From the NCBI GenBank assembly GCA_030620095.1, contig JAUTXW010005184.1:252501-316500 (forward strand): DNA of 64,000 bases. The letters run 5' to 3'. The position numbers and the translations under genes were made by a program. The stretch comes from Kuschelorhynchus macadamiae. Lineage: Eukaryota > Arthropoda > Insecta > Coleoptera > Curculionidae. A model generated the notes under the pieces. The model saw only the letters and a list, made by a program, of their open reading frames with translations, had not been told where the DNA came from and made no database searches. Position 1 is the stretch's first letter, and the number at the start of each line of letters is the position of its first letter. Below, in pieces: positions 26,590 through 38,935 of this stretch.

Positions 26590-29547
26590 ATGAATAGACG
26601 ATCTAAAAAAATATTGAACATGGCAAGAAATGGAAATCATGACCAACTTTTCTTTCCGAAATATGAAACAACTAAAGGTTTAGATAAATTTTATCAACAA
26701 CAAATATTAAGTGTTCTAAATAATCCCAGTAGTTCAGAAGACATGATAACGGACATGTATAATTTTAAAGATCAGGAAAAAATTCATGTTCAAGAATCCA
26801 ATACAGAAGAAGAAAAAACAAAGGAGAAATTAGATAATACTCATACAAAGAATGATAATAGCAATTACATGTTAGCGAAATATTTTGAGACCTATAAGCA
26901 AGAAGGAACAAGCGTTACAAATTATCACAGTATATCAAATGACGCAATGACGAATGGTTATGACTTTGAAGATCGGGCAGCAATTCAGTTGCAACCACCC
27001 AAAATAGACACCGAGATAGAGGAAAACGTACATAAACTACATATAGCTCAGGAAAAACGTAAAAATACGAAAATAATTTCCCACGAATCAGGTGAAGATT
27101 CTAAATTGATGCAAAATAAACCAGAGACAAAGTATGATTTAAATAAAGAAGTTTTTCCTGATAATGACAATAACTATAATGAGAATAAAATAGATGAATC
27201 AAAAAAAATAATTATACTACACAATTATAAAATAAGATCGCCGCAGTACCAAAGACAAGAGAAAAGAGAAAGAGAAAAGTTTCGAAAATGAATCTCAGTT
27301 GCAAGAAAGAACAAATTCACTAGGAACATTTAAAGTTTCCTATGATACTTCTGATATTGAATCTTTTCAATCATCAGGTACCGAGTTTCTGCCTCCAAGT
27401 GACGACGAGGAAGTAGAAAATTTAGGATTTTCATATGCAGAAATAAAAAAAACCGAAGTAAAGGAGTTACAGGAAAGTTTTAATGAAGCAGAAGATTTAA
27501 ATATAAAACAATCTGAAATGATGGAAACAGAAGATTTAAATTACAATAATAATTACAGCAACGGTATTTTTTTAAACACCCCAGATCAAAAAACATCTAA
27601 ACTAAAAGATACAGGTAAAAACGTTGATCGTTTTGTAGTTAAATTTGGAAATTTTGTAGAATCCTCTCCTCCAAATGTCGAAATACATTTAGGCCCATCA
27701 CAGAACAAAAAGACAACTTGTGCGTATTGCCTTGAGGATGTAACCCATTTTTCCCGACATCTCAGTACAAATCATAATGATGAGGGTACCGTTAAAGAGT
27801 TTTATCATTTCCCCCAAATGATCCCCACAGAAAAAAAAAATTAGATTCTATCCGCCGCCAAGGAAATTTTGTAAGCTCCTTATCAACTAATAATATAAAA
27901 CCTGTACGAAGACCCAAAGAAACTGATACTTTAGATAAATCGTACGTTTGTTGTCCTGACTGCATGGGATTTTTGACAAGAAAGTATTTAGGACGGCATA
28001 GAAAGTATCAATGTCAAAATCAGTCAAAACTTTAAAGCGGGAAAATCATTTGTCGTTATCCCAACTATTCACCATCAGTTCAGGTGCATATGGTGATTTT
28101 CTTTCCTCTTTACGTCTAAAACGAGAGGTTTTTCCTATAATGCGAAATGATGAAATTTCAAGAACAGCTATGAATGATATGCTTATTTGCTCGTATGCTG
28201 AAAGTTTGCTTAGAAAACACAAACGCTCACAAATAAGGAATGTTATATCGAATAAAATGAGGGAACTAGGAAGGCTTCTCGTGAGTTTGAGAAATGTAAC
28301 CGGAATTCGACTTCTGTTTGATGTGTTAAAACCGCAGTATTTTGATAATATTGTCAGGGCTGTAAAGGTTATTAGTGGCTATTGTGAACAAACTAAAACA
28401 TTTAAAGCGGCCAGTTTGGCGTTACATATGGGGACGACACTTAAACAAGTCTGCGATATAGCCACTAAAAATATTATAAAGAAAAGTTCCATTGTACCAC
28501 ATTGTAATAATTCTGAACAAACATTAAAAGACATTAAACGATTAAAAAATCTTATTGAGAACCACTGGAATTGCGAAATTTCAGGCCTTGCATTAAAAAC
28601 TTTAACCGAAAACAATTATGAATCTCCAAAATTGTTGCCACTTACACAAGACGTTGTAAAATTTCAAATCTTTGTTATGGAAAAAGCTAATAAGGCATCA
28701 AATGAGCTAAAAGAACATATCCACATAAACCTGAACTATAGAAAATTGACTGAGTGCGTATTAGCATTAACATTATTAATTAATAGAAAGCGTATTGGAG
28801 AAATTCAGTACCTAAAGGCTGAAACCTACAAAACTAAATTAAATGAAAACCAACAAGCCGAGTTTTTAGATTGTCTTTCTAAAACTGAACAGGCTCTTTG
28901 TAAGAATTTCAAAAGAGTTGTTACAGGTTGGAAAGGAAGTAGACCTGTAGCAATTTTATTTCCACCAGACATCCAGGACTTTCTTGAACTTCTTCTAAGA
29001 TTTCGAAATAACTGTGTATCAGAGGCAAATCCATACTTATTTGGAAATACCAACACCGACGGATGGTTAAGTGGATACCATATCATAAAAAAGCTGGCAG
29101 AAGAAGCTGGTGTATCAAACACAAGTCTGTTTACGTCGACCCGTTTAAGAAAGCAAATTGCGACTGTATTACAAGCGATAAACATTAGAGAGGATGAAAT
29201 GGAGCAATTTGCCACTTTTATGGGGCATACTAAGAATACGCATTAATCATATTACAGGTAGTTATATCCTTTATTATTTAGTGTATTTTAAAACTCTAGA
29301 TTTAACGCCCAAACGTTAACAGAATGGTTTTGAAGTTACAAGTTCAAGGTATACACGTTATAGCATTTCGCCAAAGTTTAGATGTAATCAGCTTATTTTG
29401 AGTTATTAGTTTAATAACTCTAAATAGGAACATAGGAATATTAAAATATATATTTAAATAATTTGTAATTCAATTCAAAAGGAACTGCTAAATATTCCTA
29501 AAATTAATATTCAAAAATCACTTCTTGTACTCTTATATTGTTCATAG

Positions 29548-29702
29548 GCTTCCACAAGACGTATATCAGACAGCGAAGGTGTCCAAATTACTTATTGCCA
29601 TTAACAGTGGAAAAGCAGGAAAATATAAAGGAAAGACCCTCGACGAAATAACTTTATCAGATGGTGAGCTAATGTTTGATGACACTAAACTAGAACAGCT
29701 TG
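29548..29702 (+). CDS. Exon 2 of the recombinase gene
   Basis: Follows the acceptor TTCATAG. It completes the Arg codon split across the intron after YY, and continues LPQDVYQTAKVSKLL, a helix that in this family follows the catalytic tyrosine. It ends CAGCTTG before GTAAGA. Reading through the donor gives an open frame to 29740, which I reject. Confidence 0.7.
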
Positions 29703-29825
29703 GTAAGATAGTTACAAAATATGCGTGTTTTATACACTAGATTTGAAGATTGGACTAGAGAAACTTCCAATGCAGTTGTGCAAAAAACTTTTTTGGTGGT
29801 GTTTTGTAGAAGATTTTTCCCAAGT

Positions 29826-30001
29826 CAATTGTTACGAAAAGTGTTTACAATTTAGTTACGAAAATCTTTTTGACGCTGATTGTCATTGTTAAGGGATTCA
29901 TTTTAGCACTAGTGCTAAAATAAGGCAAAAATAAACTACTTTTGACAATGACAATCAGCGTCAAAAATATGACTTTTCGTAACTGAATTTCTCAACAATT
30001 G
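29826..30001. repeat. MITE-like hairpin in intron 2 of the recombinase gene
   Basis: The arms (about 29826-29892 and 29941-30001) are reverse complements with small gaps: CAATTGTTACGAAAAG outermost, TTTTTGACGCTGATTGTCAT innermost. The ~50-base loop holds the palindrome TAGCACTAGTGCTA. Size and structure fit a miniature inverted-repeat element. Confidence 0.78.
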
Positions 30002-30557
30002 TAGTAATACGAACTTGTTTTTGTTCCCACAGAACGTTGGTTTTTTTTTGTTTTTAGAGTCTGTCGACGTGTTGTGTTTTGTTTAATAAATTAAATCAAA
30101 GTCAATAATAAAGCATGAGAGTTTTTTTAAATCGAACTACTAAAACTATTGCTGGCAGTATTAAATGATCGTTAGTTTAAAGTAGTTTAAAAATAATGAT
30201 TCTAATCTATTTGACGCAAGTTCACCAAAAGTATGTTTGGCCTAAAGTTTCTAGTTCCACGTCCTTAAAGCACAATCTTTAGTTTCCCTAAACTACCATA
30301 CTATATGAAGTGTTTAGTGAAAACCTTATTTTTTGCAAAAGTTTGTCTCTTTTGAGAATCTCTATAAAATGCCTTAATGAAACTCTTATTTTTTGTCCCT
30401 TTTGAGAGTGAGATAATGTCTTTTGAAGTTAAAGTGATTCAAGGATTACTACAAACACAAATTTCTCCGATTTCTCATCATTTGTTTTATGAATACGGGG
30501 GTACATATTATGTACATATTAACTACTAGCCGTTTCTTTTTTCCAGAGAAAACATAC

Positions 30558-30660
30558 GCATAAGTAATTTTGAAGTCATAAGTGATGCCGCTAACATAAT
30601 TATTACTAAAATAATATATACGTTAGCAGCATCACTTCTAATTTCAAATTTACTTATGCA
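30558..30660. repeat. Second MITE-like hairpin in the same intron
   Basis: GCATAAGTAATTTTGAAGTC and AAGTGATGCCGCTAAC (30558-30595) face CGTTAGCAGCATCACTT and TTACTTATGC (30621-30660) in inverse order. The arms are about 38 bp with a few mismatches. Confidence 0.78.
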
Positions 30661-31178
30661 TTTGTTTTACAGCAAAAAAAAAGACTGGGTATATTTTTCC
30701 ATAAACTCCCCTATATATGCGAAAAATAAATCAAAATACGCAAAATGGCAAAATTTGTTTTTTTGCATTGTCTTTTTAAATTATTTTGGAATAGAAGGCC
30801 TTCCAAAAAAATCTCAGATTCTAGGAAAGGACAAACATTGGCAAAAAAAATAAGGGTTTTACGTAACACTCTGTTTAATATAGTAGACTTGAAAACTAAA
30901 AGGTGTTATTAAAATAGATGAACCTAGAAGGATTTATAATCACATGGTAAAAAATCAAAATCTGTTTGTATTCCTTTTTCAGTGGCAAAATCGTACGCAA
31001 CATTCCCCATTATGACATGAAGAGGGAATGCAAGACTTTTTTGAAATATATCAATTTTTTAACCTTATTTAGCAAATCAAAAAAATTCGTCTCAGTCTTT
31101 ACATATTGTGAGATTAGAAAACTTTAAAGCAAACACATAGAAAAATTAATTTTTTTTTAATTTAACTATTCTTTTAAG

Positions 31179-31235
31179 ATGAAGAAGGGCATTGTCTGAA
31201 TGAAGTAAAGAAAATACAAGAACATGAAGAAAAAA
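31179..31235 (+). CDS. Exon 3 of the recombinase gene (57 nt)
   Basis: A micro-exon after CTTTTAAG that reads DEEGHCLNEVKKIQEHEEK in phase with exons 2 and 4. It is called because phases match on both sides; the donor GTGTAT is weak. Confidence 0.5.
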
Positions 31236-31293
31236 GTGTATTGTTTAGATATTTATTATTTATATGCATTTTTTATAATAAAAATTTTTTTAG

Positions 31294-31514
31294 ATAAAAG
31301 TAAAATCAAGCATAAAAAGAATGGTGGAAGAGGAAAGTGGACACTACAACAAAAAAAAGTAGCAAAGTTTGCATTTCAACAGCACATTAAAGATAAAAAA
31401 GCTCCGAGAAAGTTTGAAGCAGAAATGTTTATCACAAAACATGGCAATTTGTTTAAAGATAAATCTTGGCTCAATGTAAAAGCCTTTATCTATAATTGCT
31501 ATAAAGATATGTAA
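31294..31514 (+). CDS. Exon 4 of the recombinase gene (C terminus)
   Basis: Follows the acceptor TTTTTTTAG and encodes a basic 73-residue tail with GKWTLQQKKVAKFAF and DKSWLNVKAFIYN to a stop at 31514. A possible AATAAA polyadenylation signal lies near 31938. The tail resembles a conserved C-terminal module I have seen in related uncharacterised animal proteins; no function is known to me. Confidence 0.62.
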
Positions 31515-31569
31515 GAGCATCATGTGTTTTAAGCAATTTGATATTAATATAGAAGAGACGCTTTCACGG

Positions 31570-31800
31570 CTGTAGTCGACGAAAAATCATGGTTCTGGAG
31601 ATTAAACCGTGTCAAAATAGAATTAGCTTCTGATGTTTCACCTTCGATTGAACGAGACATCTTCAGGGACCCTTACTTCCCGAAATCGGAACGCTGAATT
31701 CAGTGAAAGTCCCTGAGGATGCTTCTGGCACTGGAAGGTGAAACGTCAGAAAGTAATTCCATTTTGACACGATCTAATCCCAAAAACCATGATTTCATAA
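31570..31800. repeat. Inverted pair of PLE-B-type pLTR fragments
   Basis: The left arm contains AAACCGTGTCAAAATAGAAT, GATGTTTCACCTTCGATTG and CATCTTCAGGGA. The right arm is its imperfect reverse complement (AAGGTGAAACGTCAGAAAG, TTTTGACACGATCTAATCCC). The same blocks occur at 36300-36380 in PLE-B, which identifies the source. Confidence 0.72.
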
Positions 31801-32572
31801 TTTTGTGTTATTTTAGGTAGTTAGACAGTATTATGTATGTGTTACTTTTTTTGTATGTAATCTTAATTTAATGTTCTCGTTATAAATGCTGAACAAACAT
31901 ATGTATAAGTATATTGCTAGTTCCCATTCCTTTAAATTAATAAAGTTTTCCTACAAAACAATATAGCTAAAAAATATTCTCAATCACACATCGTACACGG
32001 GGGTTTGCGGATATGTTTATTTTTTAAAAATGATTAATTGAAAGAACTAGAAAAACTTCGTTATAAAAGTCTTCGTCTATAAAAAATATGAAATTTGCAT
32101 GAAATAACATATCACCTTTTCATTTTTAACGAACTTATATTTTTAAATGCAAAATTTGAAGAACAAGTATTTAAAGCAGAATTTTATATATACATTTGTA
32201 AAATACATACAACGGTCGTTGTAAAACCCGACCTAATATGTATGAAAATATATGTTTTGTCTTCTTTCGGGCCAGCAGTGTTGTCGGATTTAAGGCTACA
32301 TAACGAGCTAAATAAATAATTGTTTTTAATGTATATAAAACTTATACAGCGAAACGCCCCCTATAGTAAAATGCCCGAAAGTTTTCGTATAAGTGAATGT
32401 CTAAATGGTACTTTGTGAAGCGCTCCTGAAAATTTTAGCAATAGGATCTATGATGTTAGGGGAACCGATTGGTCACTATATACTCGGCTGTCGCTGTGAA
32501 GCCCGGAACCGGGAACCGGGCTTTTCAACGAATTGGAGATATCTTCTATGGGCCAGTAAAGAGCCTTTATAT
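31801..32572. other. No gene; contains a GC-rich hairpin at 32498-32525
   Basis: Mostly AT-rich. At 32501-32521, GCCCGG and CCGGGC pair around a nine-base loop, extended by TGAA/TTCA flanks. The open frame 32095-32319 has no motif. Confidence 0.4.
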
Positions 32573-32575
32573 GTC

Positions 32576-32636
<61 letters not shown>
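32573..32636. repeat. (TA)n microsatellite, short
   Basis: About 60 bases of TA with one interruption (ATATACATATAT). Confidence 0.95.
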
Positions 32637-32637
<1 letters not shown>

Positions 32638-32639
32638 AA

Positions 32640-33355
32640 TATATGATCGTTCTTTCAATTTTTTTGACATTACGAGTTATTTAAGTCAAGAAAAACTTAA
32701 TATATTTTATAAGTTTTATTTTCTAAAATGGAGCAAATATTGCGGTAGCTTATTCGGAATATCGGCAAACACCTTCAAAGTTATTAGTATGGCACTTATG
32801 TAAAGATGACTAATTAAACTTCATGCTCAAGTAATCTTGTTTTACATATGCATAACTGCCATATCTATTAGAGTTGATTTTGAAGGTGTTTGTCTATCAC
32901 GGTATATCCTGCCATATTACCTGTGAGTTTCGGCAATATTTGCTCCTTTTGTAAAATAAAACTATATTATGTTAAGGTTTTCTCGAGCTGAATATCCCAA
33001 AATATAAAAAAAAATAAAATAAAAGTTTAGTTTTGATAATGACAGCTAATCAGACCAGTTTTCAGGGAAAGTCTATTTTTTTTCTTAGATTTAAAATAGT
33101 GAAAGAACGATTAGAGTAAATATATAACATGTATATATTGTTGAATTGATTGAAAAAAAAAATAAATATGGTGTTCCATTAAAAAAACCCCAAGTTGATA
33201 TTTTTTGACAGATGTGGGATTGTCGTTTGTTTATTCTGATAAAACATCCTGGCGATTCAAACAAAACCATATTTATTTTTGTTTCACATTGAACTTGATT
33301 TTTGTGCAAGATATAAAGTCAATTATATAAGTAGTTTTATAGTACGGAATTTTTA
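32640..33355. other. Nothing recognised
   Basis: AT-rich, with no motif-bearing open frame and no repeat identified. Confidence 0.35.
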
Positions 33356-34700
33356 ACCTATTTATTAGGTGGCCATTGTCTTTCTTTATAATGGTTTAGT
33401 AGCTAGTCATTGTCATTTAGTATACTGTCTTTTCAAACATTTTTATTAGGCGCCATTTTGTTTCACCATATTACATTCGTACCAATATTTTACCAGTTTC
33501 TACCTATGCCACACTTAGTTTTTAAGCATGATTTACAATAAATTGAATAAATAGTTTTTACGCTCATTTCTTAAGGGCGCCATTTTGTACCGTTATGTTG
33601 AATTTCGTATATTAATCCTGCATTTAGTTTTGCTGTCAATTAAATAAGAAGATTTTTTAGATATTTTATTTGGCCGCCATTTTATACCGCCGCCGCGCCG
33701 CCCGTCTTGAATTCGTACCACAATTTTACCAGTTTACCACTCAATGTTTGCCCAAAATTTGAAAATAATCTAATAATGTTTTCAGGCTGGTTTTTTTAAA
33801 TAATTTATTAGTCTGACATTTTGATTTGCTGCCTTGGATTTTTATCAAAATATTACAGGTTCATTCCTATATAACACTATTGATTTTTATGTAAAATTTG
33901 AGACAAATTGGGTAATTCGTTTTTTAGTAATAATTTTTTTGCCATTTACACTAGGCCATTTCATTTTGTCTCGCCCTATCGGATTTTTACCAAAATATTA
34001 CCAGGTCATCTCCACACAACTTTCAATTTTTTACCGAAATTTGAAGTAGGGTAATAAGTTTATAGCTACTCCACGAACTGACAGACAGACAGACAGACCA
34101 ATAATGGAATTGAGGTAACATCTTTTTTGGCATCTAGGGATGCAAAAACGTAAAGATATGTTAAACTTTTTTTGTTAATATAAACATTATATTTGGCCGC
34201 CATTTCGTTCCGCTGTTTGGAATTCGTACCACAGTTTAACCAGTTCATGTCTATTCCAAAATTAATTCTTACATACGGTTTGAAATCAATCTATTAAGTG
34301 TTTTTAAGGCTGAATTTTTAAATACTTTATTAAACTGCCATTTTGATTCACCATCTTGGATTCGTACCAAAATTTTACCAGCTCAATGCTAAGTAATACT
34401 AATAGTTTTATGCAAACTTTGAGGTAAATTGGATATGTAGTTTTTTATTAATAATTTTTTAGACCTACCTTTTGTTACGCCATATCGAATTTTTACTAAA
34501 ATGTTACCAGATTATCCCCATTTTACTTTTACTTTTTGACCAAAGTTTGAGGTCAATCGGATAAGTAGTTTTTTAGCTATGCCGCGAACAGACAGACCGA
34601 CGGTATTGAGAAAATATGTTTTTCGGCATCTAGGGACCCTGAAACGTAAAGATCTGAAAATATCTTGTAGGTTGATTTTTTCAAGATTACAATACTACTC
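33356..34700. repeat. Cluster of 'GCCGCCATTTTG' repeat family, direct copies
   Basis: Diverged units recur every few hundred bases with ordered blocks: GGCCGCCATTTTG, a TTGGATTCGTACCAAAATTT block, TTACCAGTTCA, AAATTTGAAGTCAATC, AAGTAGTTTTTTAGCTATGC, CGCGAACAGACAGACC, CATCTAGGGACCCTGAAACG and a TAAAGATCTGAAAA block. A (GACA)n run lies at 34079-34098. The family also forms the foldback at 42896-44193. Open frames in it (33834-34049, 34066-34248) are not genes. Confidence 0.78.
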
Positions 34701-36289
34701 TTTTACCCGTACTATGTGCTAAACTAAACTGAATCATGCCTAACTTTCCTTGATAAAAGAGAGGATTTGTAAAGAGGTAAGTTCTAGGCAATTTACCGAT
34801 TTTTTGAGATATTTACTATTTAATAAAAACATGACTAAACTATCCAACCAATTAAGGTGCGATATTTTAAAAATCACATTACCTATCGAAACAAAGTTTT
34901 GACAAGCTGAAGCCCAAGGGTGATTTATTTGAAATATTGCCGACGCAATTGCCGATAACAGTGTCAATATTATGACGTGAATATTCGTCAGATACGAAGT
35001 TCAGAGTCACCTGATATAGTTTTACAAAATAAATGCTACATTACCATTGTATTTTATACAGGGTGGCTCAAAAAGAGAGTCAAGTGGACAGATTTTTCCT
35101 TTTACAATAACTTTGTTTTTGCAAATTGAATGTTCTGTATTTTGTCGAGTTTTTTTTTTCTAAAACATGCTCAGTTCAAAGGAAAAATGTTTCTGAACCT
35201 GTCTGCCTGATATTTTACATATTCTTTTTTAAACAGGGGAACTTATCAAAATTCTTAAATTTTATAAAAGCCCATGCATGAGATGACATGTAAACAGTCC
35301 ATCAAAACGGTTTTTAATTTTACTAGAAATAATTTTAAATGAGGAAAACATGTAGAAAACGTTGAACATTTAATAACCAATATGTTCATATGCTCCCAAC
35401 GAAAAAATAATATTGAGTAAACTGCACATATAGAACTAATAAAAAATCACAAAAATAATTGTGGATATCTTTTTATTTCATATTTCAGCAACATTCGTTG
35501 CTATGATTCCTGTCTGGAACATGTCCTGCGATGCTGCAGGCGCAATCTTCCATCCAAGTCAAATGACGATCGCAATTGCTCTCTTTTTTGAGCTCTTCAG
35601 TCCGCTATAGACTAGCAAGCCCCGTAAGGTAAATAAAAAAAATGGACTCACAGAAACAACTGCTTCGGTGACTAATATCTCCGCATTGGACTTCTGACTT
35701 TCGATGGGGGAGAAGACGTGGTTAACAATAAAAATATCATTTTTTCACAAAACTAATTATTATTGTTAACTAATATTTAGTTCAAAAAAAAATCTACTAA
35801 TAAATATTATCCACAATAAAATTAAAGTAAAAAGTTGAAAAAGCTGCACACAAAAATATCCCATTGGCTGTTTAGTATCTCAAAATACATGAGTAAATAT
35901 GATATGTAATAGCTCATCTAACTAGTTGGTCATCGAGATTTTAAAATGCATCCTCTGTTTGATGAATTAACCCAGCTTTGGAACGAGGTACATCAATTAA
36001 AAAATCACTAGCTGGCTCGGCAGATCTTGTTCTGCCTTTTCCGTTAGATGGCGTGATGAGTTTCCAGTGGAATTATAAGAATATCGGACGCATTTACCAC
36101 ATCGTCCAGAAATCTTATTGAAGAAAAACATATTGGTTTTATAAAAAAATATATGCAATAAAACAATACAAAAAAAGTGTTGAAAGGTCCCGATAACCGG
36201 CGATCATTTGAAAAAAAAAATCATGTACATTGATGCACTACAACTCTCTCACGAACTTGCTGAAAATTTTGGCTAAGTGTTTTAAATAT
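34701..36289. other. No gene recognised; possible transposon edge at 35058
   Basis: At 35058, ACAGGGTGGCTCAAAAAG resembles the start of many insect repeats, but I found no matching end. The minus-strand frame 34740-34967 shows no motif. Confidence 0.3.
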
Positions 36290-37450
36290 ATAAATGGTTC
36301 TTGGGATTGGACCGTGTCAAATTGAAATTACTATTCGACATTTCGCCTTCAATTGCCTGAGCAATCTACAGGGATCTTTACTCTATGAGATCTGAACACT
36401 GACTGAGTCGAACGGTGATCTTTTGTTAAGATTGGTTTCCACGTGCGATGTATACTGTATCTCGTACTTCTATCCGAGTTTTTTGTGTTTAAAAATTTCA
36501 ACAGATTCTCTCATTTTTGGTTTATAAAATTGTGGAACAGATGCTAGAACCTTTTGGTTTCTTTTACATTTATAATATGGCCAGTGATATGCTGATGTTC
36601 AGCTACAGCAGATTGAACCATTTGTTTCTTTTTAATATATCATTCATGTTCCTTAAATCTAGTTGATACTGAGGGCCCTATTTGTCGCACGTACCCTTCT
36701 CCACAGGAGCAAGGAATTTTATATCGTCCTTCTGTTTGAAAAGGTACAATATCTATCGGCGATCGGAAGCAGTGTCCAGTCTTTTTATGTGTCCGACATT
36801 TCGCTTTCGATTGCACCAGGCATCTTCAGAGATCTTTACTCCATGAGATTTGAACACTTAGTGAGCTCGGAGAGATTCAGGTGGGCTTTTAAATCTGACT
36901 TATGCTCTGCGAACCGTGACCCTGTGTTGAGATCGCTTTCCACGTGTGATGTAGACTGTAACCCGTATTTCTATTAAAGTTTTCTTTATGTTTAAACATT
37001 TCAATAGGCTCTATAATTTTCTGTTTATCAAATCCTGGAAAGCATGCTAAAACTTTGGGTTTTTTTAAAATTTATAATATGGCTCCTTATCATTCTCCTT
37101 TCGTGGAGTTGGATTACTATAACCTTTATTTGAACGCGTAATATCTTCAGTACAATAGCTATTTTCTCTCAGATCCTCGGTCAGTTTCGATGTTTTCGAT
37201 ATTAAAGAATCTTGATCAGATATCGAAAAATACTAGTGAGTTAATAACCGATTTCTTTTGTGGTAGATGGTAATGGAAATTTGCACTTAAGTATCTATTT
37301 GTATGCATCGATTTTCTTTATACTGATTGTCTTAATGTATCACTTTCCGTCCTTTGAACAAATACATCTACAAATGTAATTGTTCCATTAGAATCAATTT
37401 CCATTGTGAATTTAATAATATGATGTTGTTGATTAAGGTGGTCCAGAAGA
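36290..37450 (-). mobile_element. Penelope-like retroelement B, 3' part with tandem duplication
   Basis: On the minus strand: the end of a reverse transcriptase (37445-37110: IKFTMEIDSNGTITFVDVFV, then the HTNRYL..HYHLPQKKSVINS region), a C-terminal coding end and pLTR fragment (37090-36780), then a GIY-YIG part (36770-36540: YKIPCSCGEGYVRQ), and again the same C-terminal end and pLTR (36580-36290). The repeated part is about 300 bp and diverged. The CTGAAGATGCC..GAAAGCGAAATG block near 36835-36800 and its counterpart near 36372 are the pLTR motifs. Stops and frame changes are frequent. Upstream RT domains are absent. Confidence 0.8.
36540..36770 (-). pseudogene. GIY-YIG endonuclease of PLE-B, decayed
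   Basis: Minus strand EGRYKIPCSCGEGYVRQ, then STRFKEHE and, after a stop, SAVAEHQHITGHII. This matches the Penelope endonuclease pattern G-x-YKI-x-C-x-C...YVGQ and the later H-x-x-x-x-GH. The GIY triad reads GRY and YVG reads YVR, so the two signature elements are degraded. It would nick target DNA if intact. Confidence 0.72.
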
Positions 37451-38935
37451 AACCTTCTTTCCTGGCAAATTTAGACTTTTCAGAACATATTGTTCTTAGA
37501 AATCTTAGGAATTATTGATCTAGCTGAAGAGAGAAATTCAATATTTTGAACAGCCGTTTTAAATTTGAAAATAATCCTACAGTTTTTTATTTTGTCAATT
37601 GACGAATATGAAACTTGTAAATAATTTTCAACAGCGTAAATTTAGGCGGAATGATAAACCTCAAAATAGATCAAAAACTTAACGGTTTTATAATATATTC
37701 ATCAGTATTGGTATTCAAGGTAATTGCCAACATGATAATAAACAACAAGATGGAGACCATTTACTGACTTCCTTCATATTTGTGACAAGCTTTTGTCAAA
37801 TTACATGTTTTTGGAGTAAATACATACCAATTTACCATGAACATTGGCATACAATGAGTGCTTATTTCTTTTTAACTTATAGCTTATATATAATGAAAGC
37901 TATTTTAAATAGCATTACCGTTTAATATGTAATTAACATTGAGGTTTGTTTTCCCTCGTTTTGCAGTACTCAAATTAAAGGTCATTTACTAAACTATTTG
38001 CAGACCATAATTCGCAATAGAAAATCAGAAACCTGAAGAGCATTGGTAGAGTTATTGACTAAAATTAAAAAAGTGTTCTTAAAGAGTATTTCCGATGTGC
38101 ACCAGAAATATAGCGCTTTGTTTCAAGCTTCTATAAGAAGTATTGTCCAAATAAAGCCTTTAAAAAAGTCAAGGGATCCTTGTCAATAAGAAATTTTTAC
38201 AATGCAGTTGCAGTCAAAGAGAATATTCGTGAAAATTGTCAAAGAAACCTTTTCTCAGATATGAATGTTTCAGAATTTGGAGAGACATTGAAATTCGAAG
38301 AATTCGTAAAAGATGGACTAATATGAAACCGCTAAATTGTCAATTTGGCACTCAATGAAGAAAATTTAAAACATTGTAATTTAACATATTGTGGCGTTTT
38401 CGTAATATACTAATATAATTTTCATACTCAATGGCTGATTGACTTGGTTTGACACCCAACGTAAACAATAAAATTAATTTAGATAGGTAGAGGCTGCAAA
38501 ACACAGATAAATTGAAACCTACATTCCAAAATTTACAGAATAAAAGAAATCAATACAACTGTTCAGCTACTCCCAATGTTGCTATCTTTCAAACCCTTCT
38601 CTATAATCTAAATCCGTTTGGATTTAGTTTTTCCATGGCTTACGAAACTGGTGTTAAATTTTTTAACTTTTCTTTTGTCTATTGATGGTAGGTGAAAATG
38701 TTTTTCATCTAATTTTCATTATCTTTTTTGGTACTAATAAAAAAGATGTGATCTTCAATTTTTAAAAATATTTAGTTGTTACATTTAAACCCGAATATCT
38801 AGGAAGGAAACACAAATTGAAAATAGAGATAGGAACATTATACCTTTACGATAAACAAAATTAACAGGTCATTCTATTTAAAATTTGAACTCATTATGAA
38901 TGATCTAAGACAATGGAATCACTTTTCTTTTCTGT
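37451..38935. other. No gene recognised
   Basis: AT-rich. The plus strand around 38180-38330 has a run of codons without stops but no motif that I can name. Confidence 0.3.

Larger units (their letters stand above)
26590..31514 (+). pseudogene. Four-exon tyrosine-recombinase-like gene, broken
   Basis: Encodes a protein of roughly 1000 residues: an acidic, low-complexity N-terminal half (26590-27840, with GTEFLPPSDDEE), two Cys/His fingers (CAYC..HFSRHLSTNH at about 27718, CCPDC..RH..YQC at 27950-28015), a tyrosine-recombinase core (28011-29257 and into exon 2) and a C-terminal basic region with KFEAEMFITKHG and WLNVKAFIYN. Recombinase boxes: Arg in NRKRIGEI, Arg in TSTRLRKQ, His in FMGHT, Tyr in SYYRLPQ. 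Exons: 26590-29257, 29548-29702, 31179-31235, 31294-31514; all junctions keep phase. Breaks: frame changes near 27270, in the A10 run at 27830 and near 28020, and TAA at 29244-29246 where a Glu codon is expected. Crypton-like element or decayed domesticated gene; I cannot tell which. Confidence 0.72.

Noticed and set aside
28379..29215. Minus-strand open frames 28615-28379 and 29215-28826
   Set aside because: They lie antisense to the recombinase exon and show no motif or codon pattern of their own.
30656..30853. Plus-strand open frame of 65 codons in intron 2 of the recombinase gene
   Set aside because: It begins inside the MITE-like hairpin, is Lys/Asn-rich from AT composition, and has no splice-compatible phase.
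35058..35080. ACAGGGTGGCTCAAAAAG as a transposon terminus
   Set aside because: No matching opposite end, duplication or second copy in the window.
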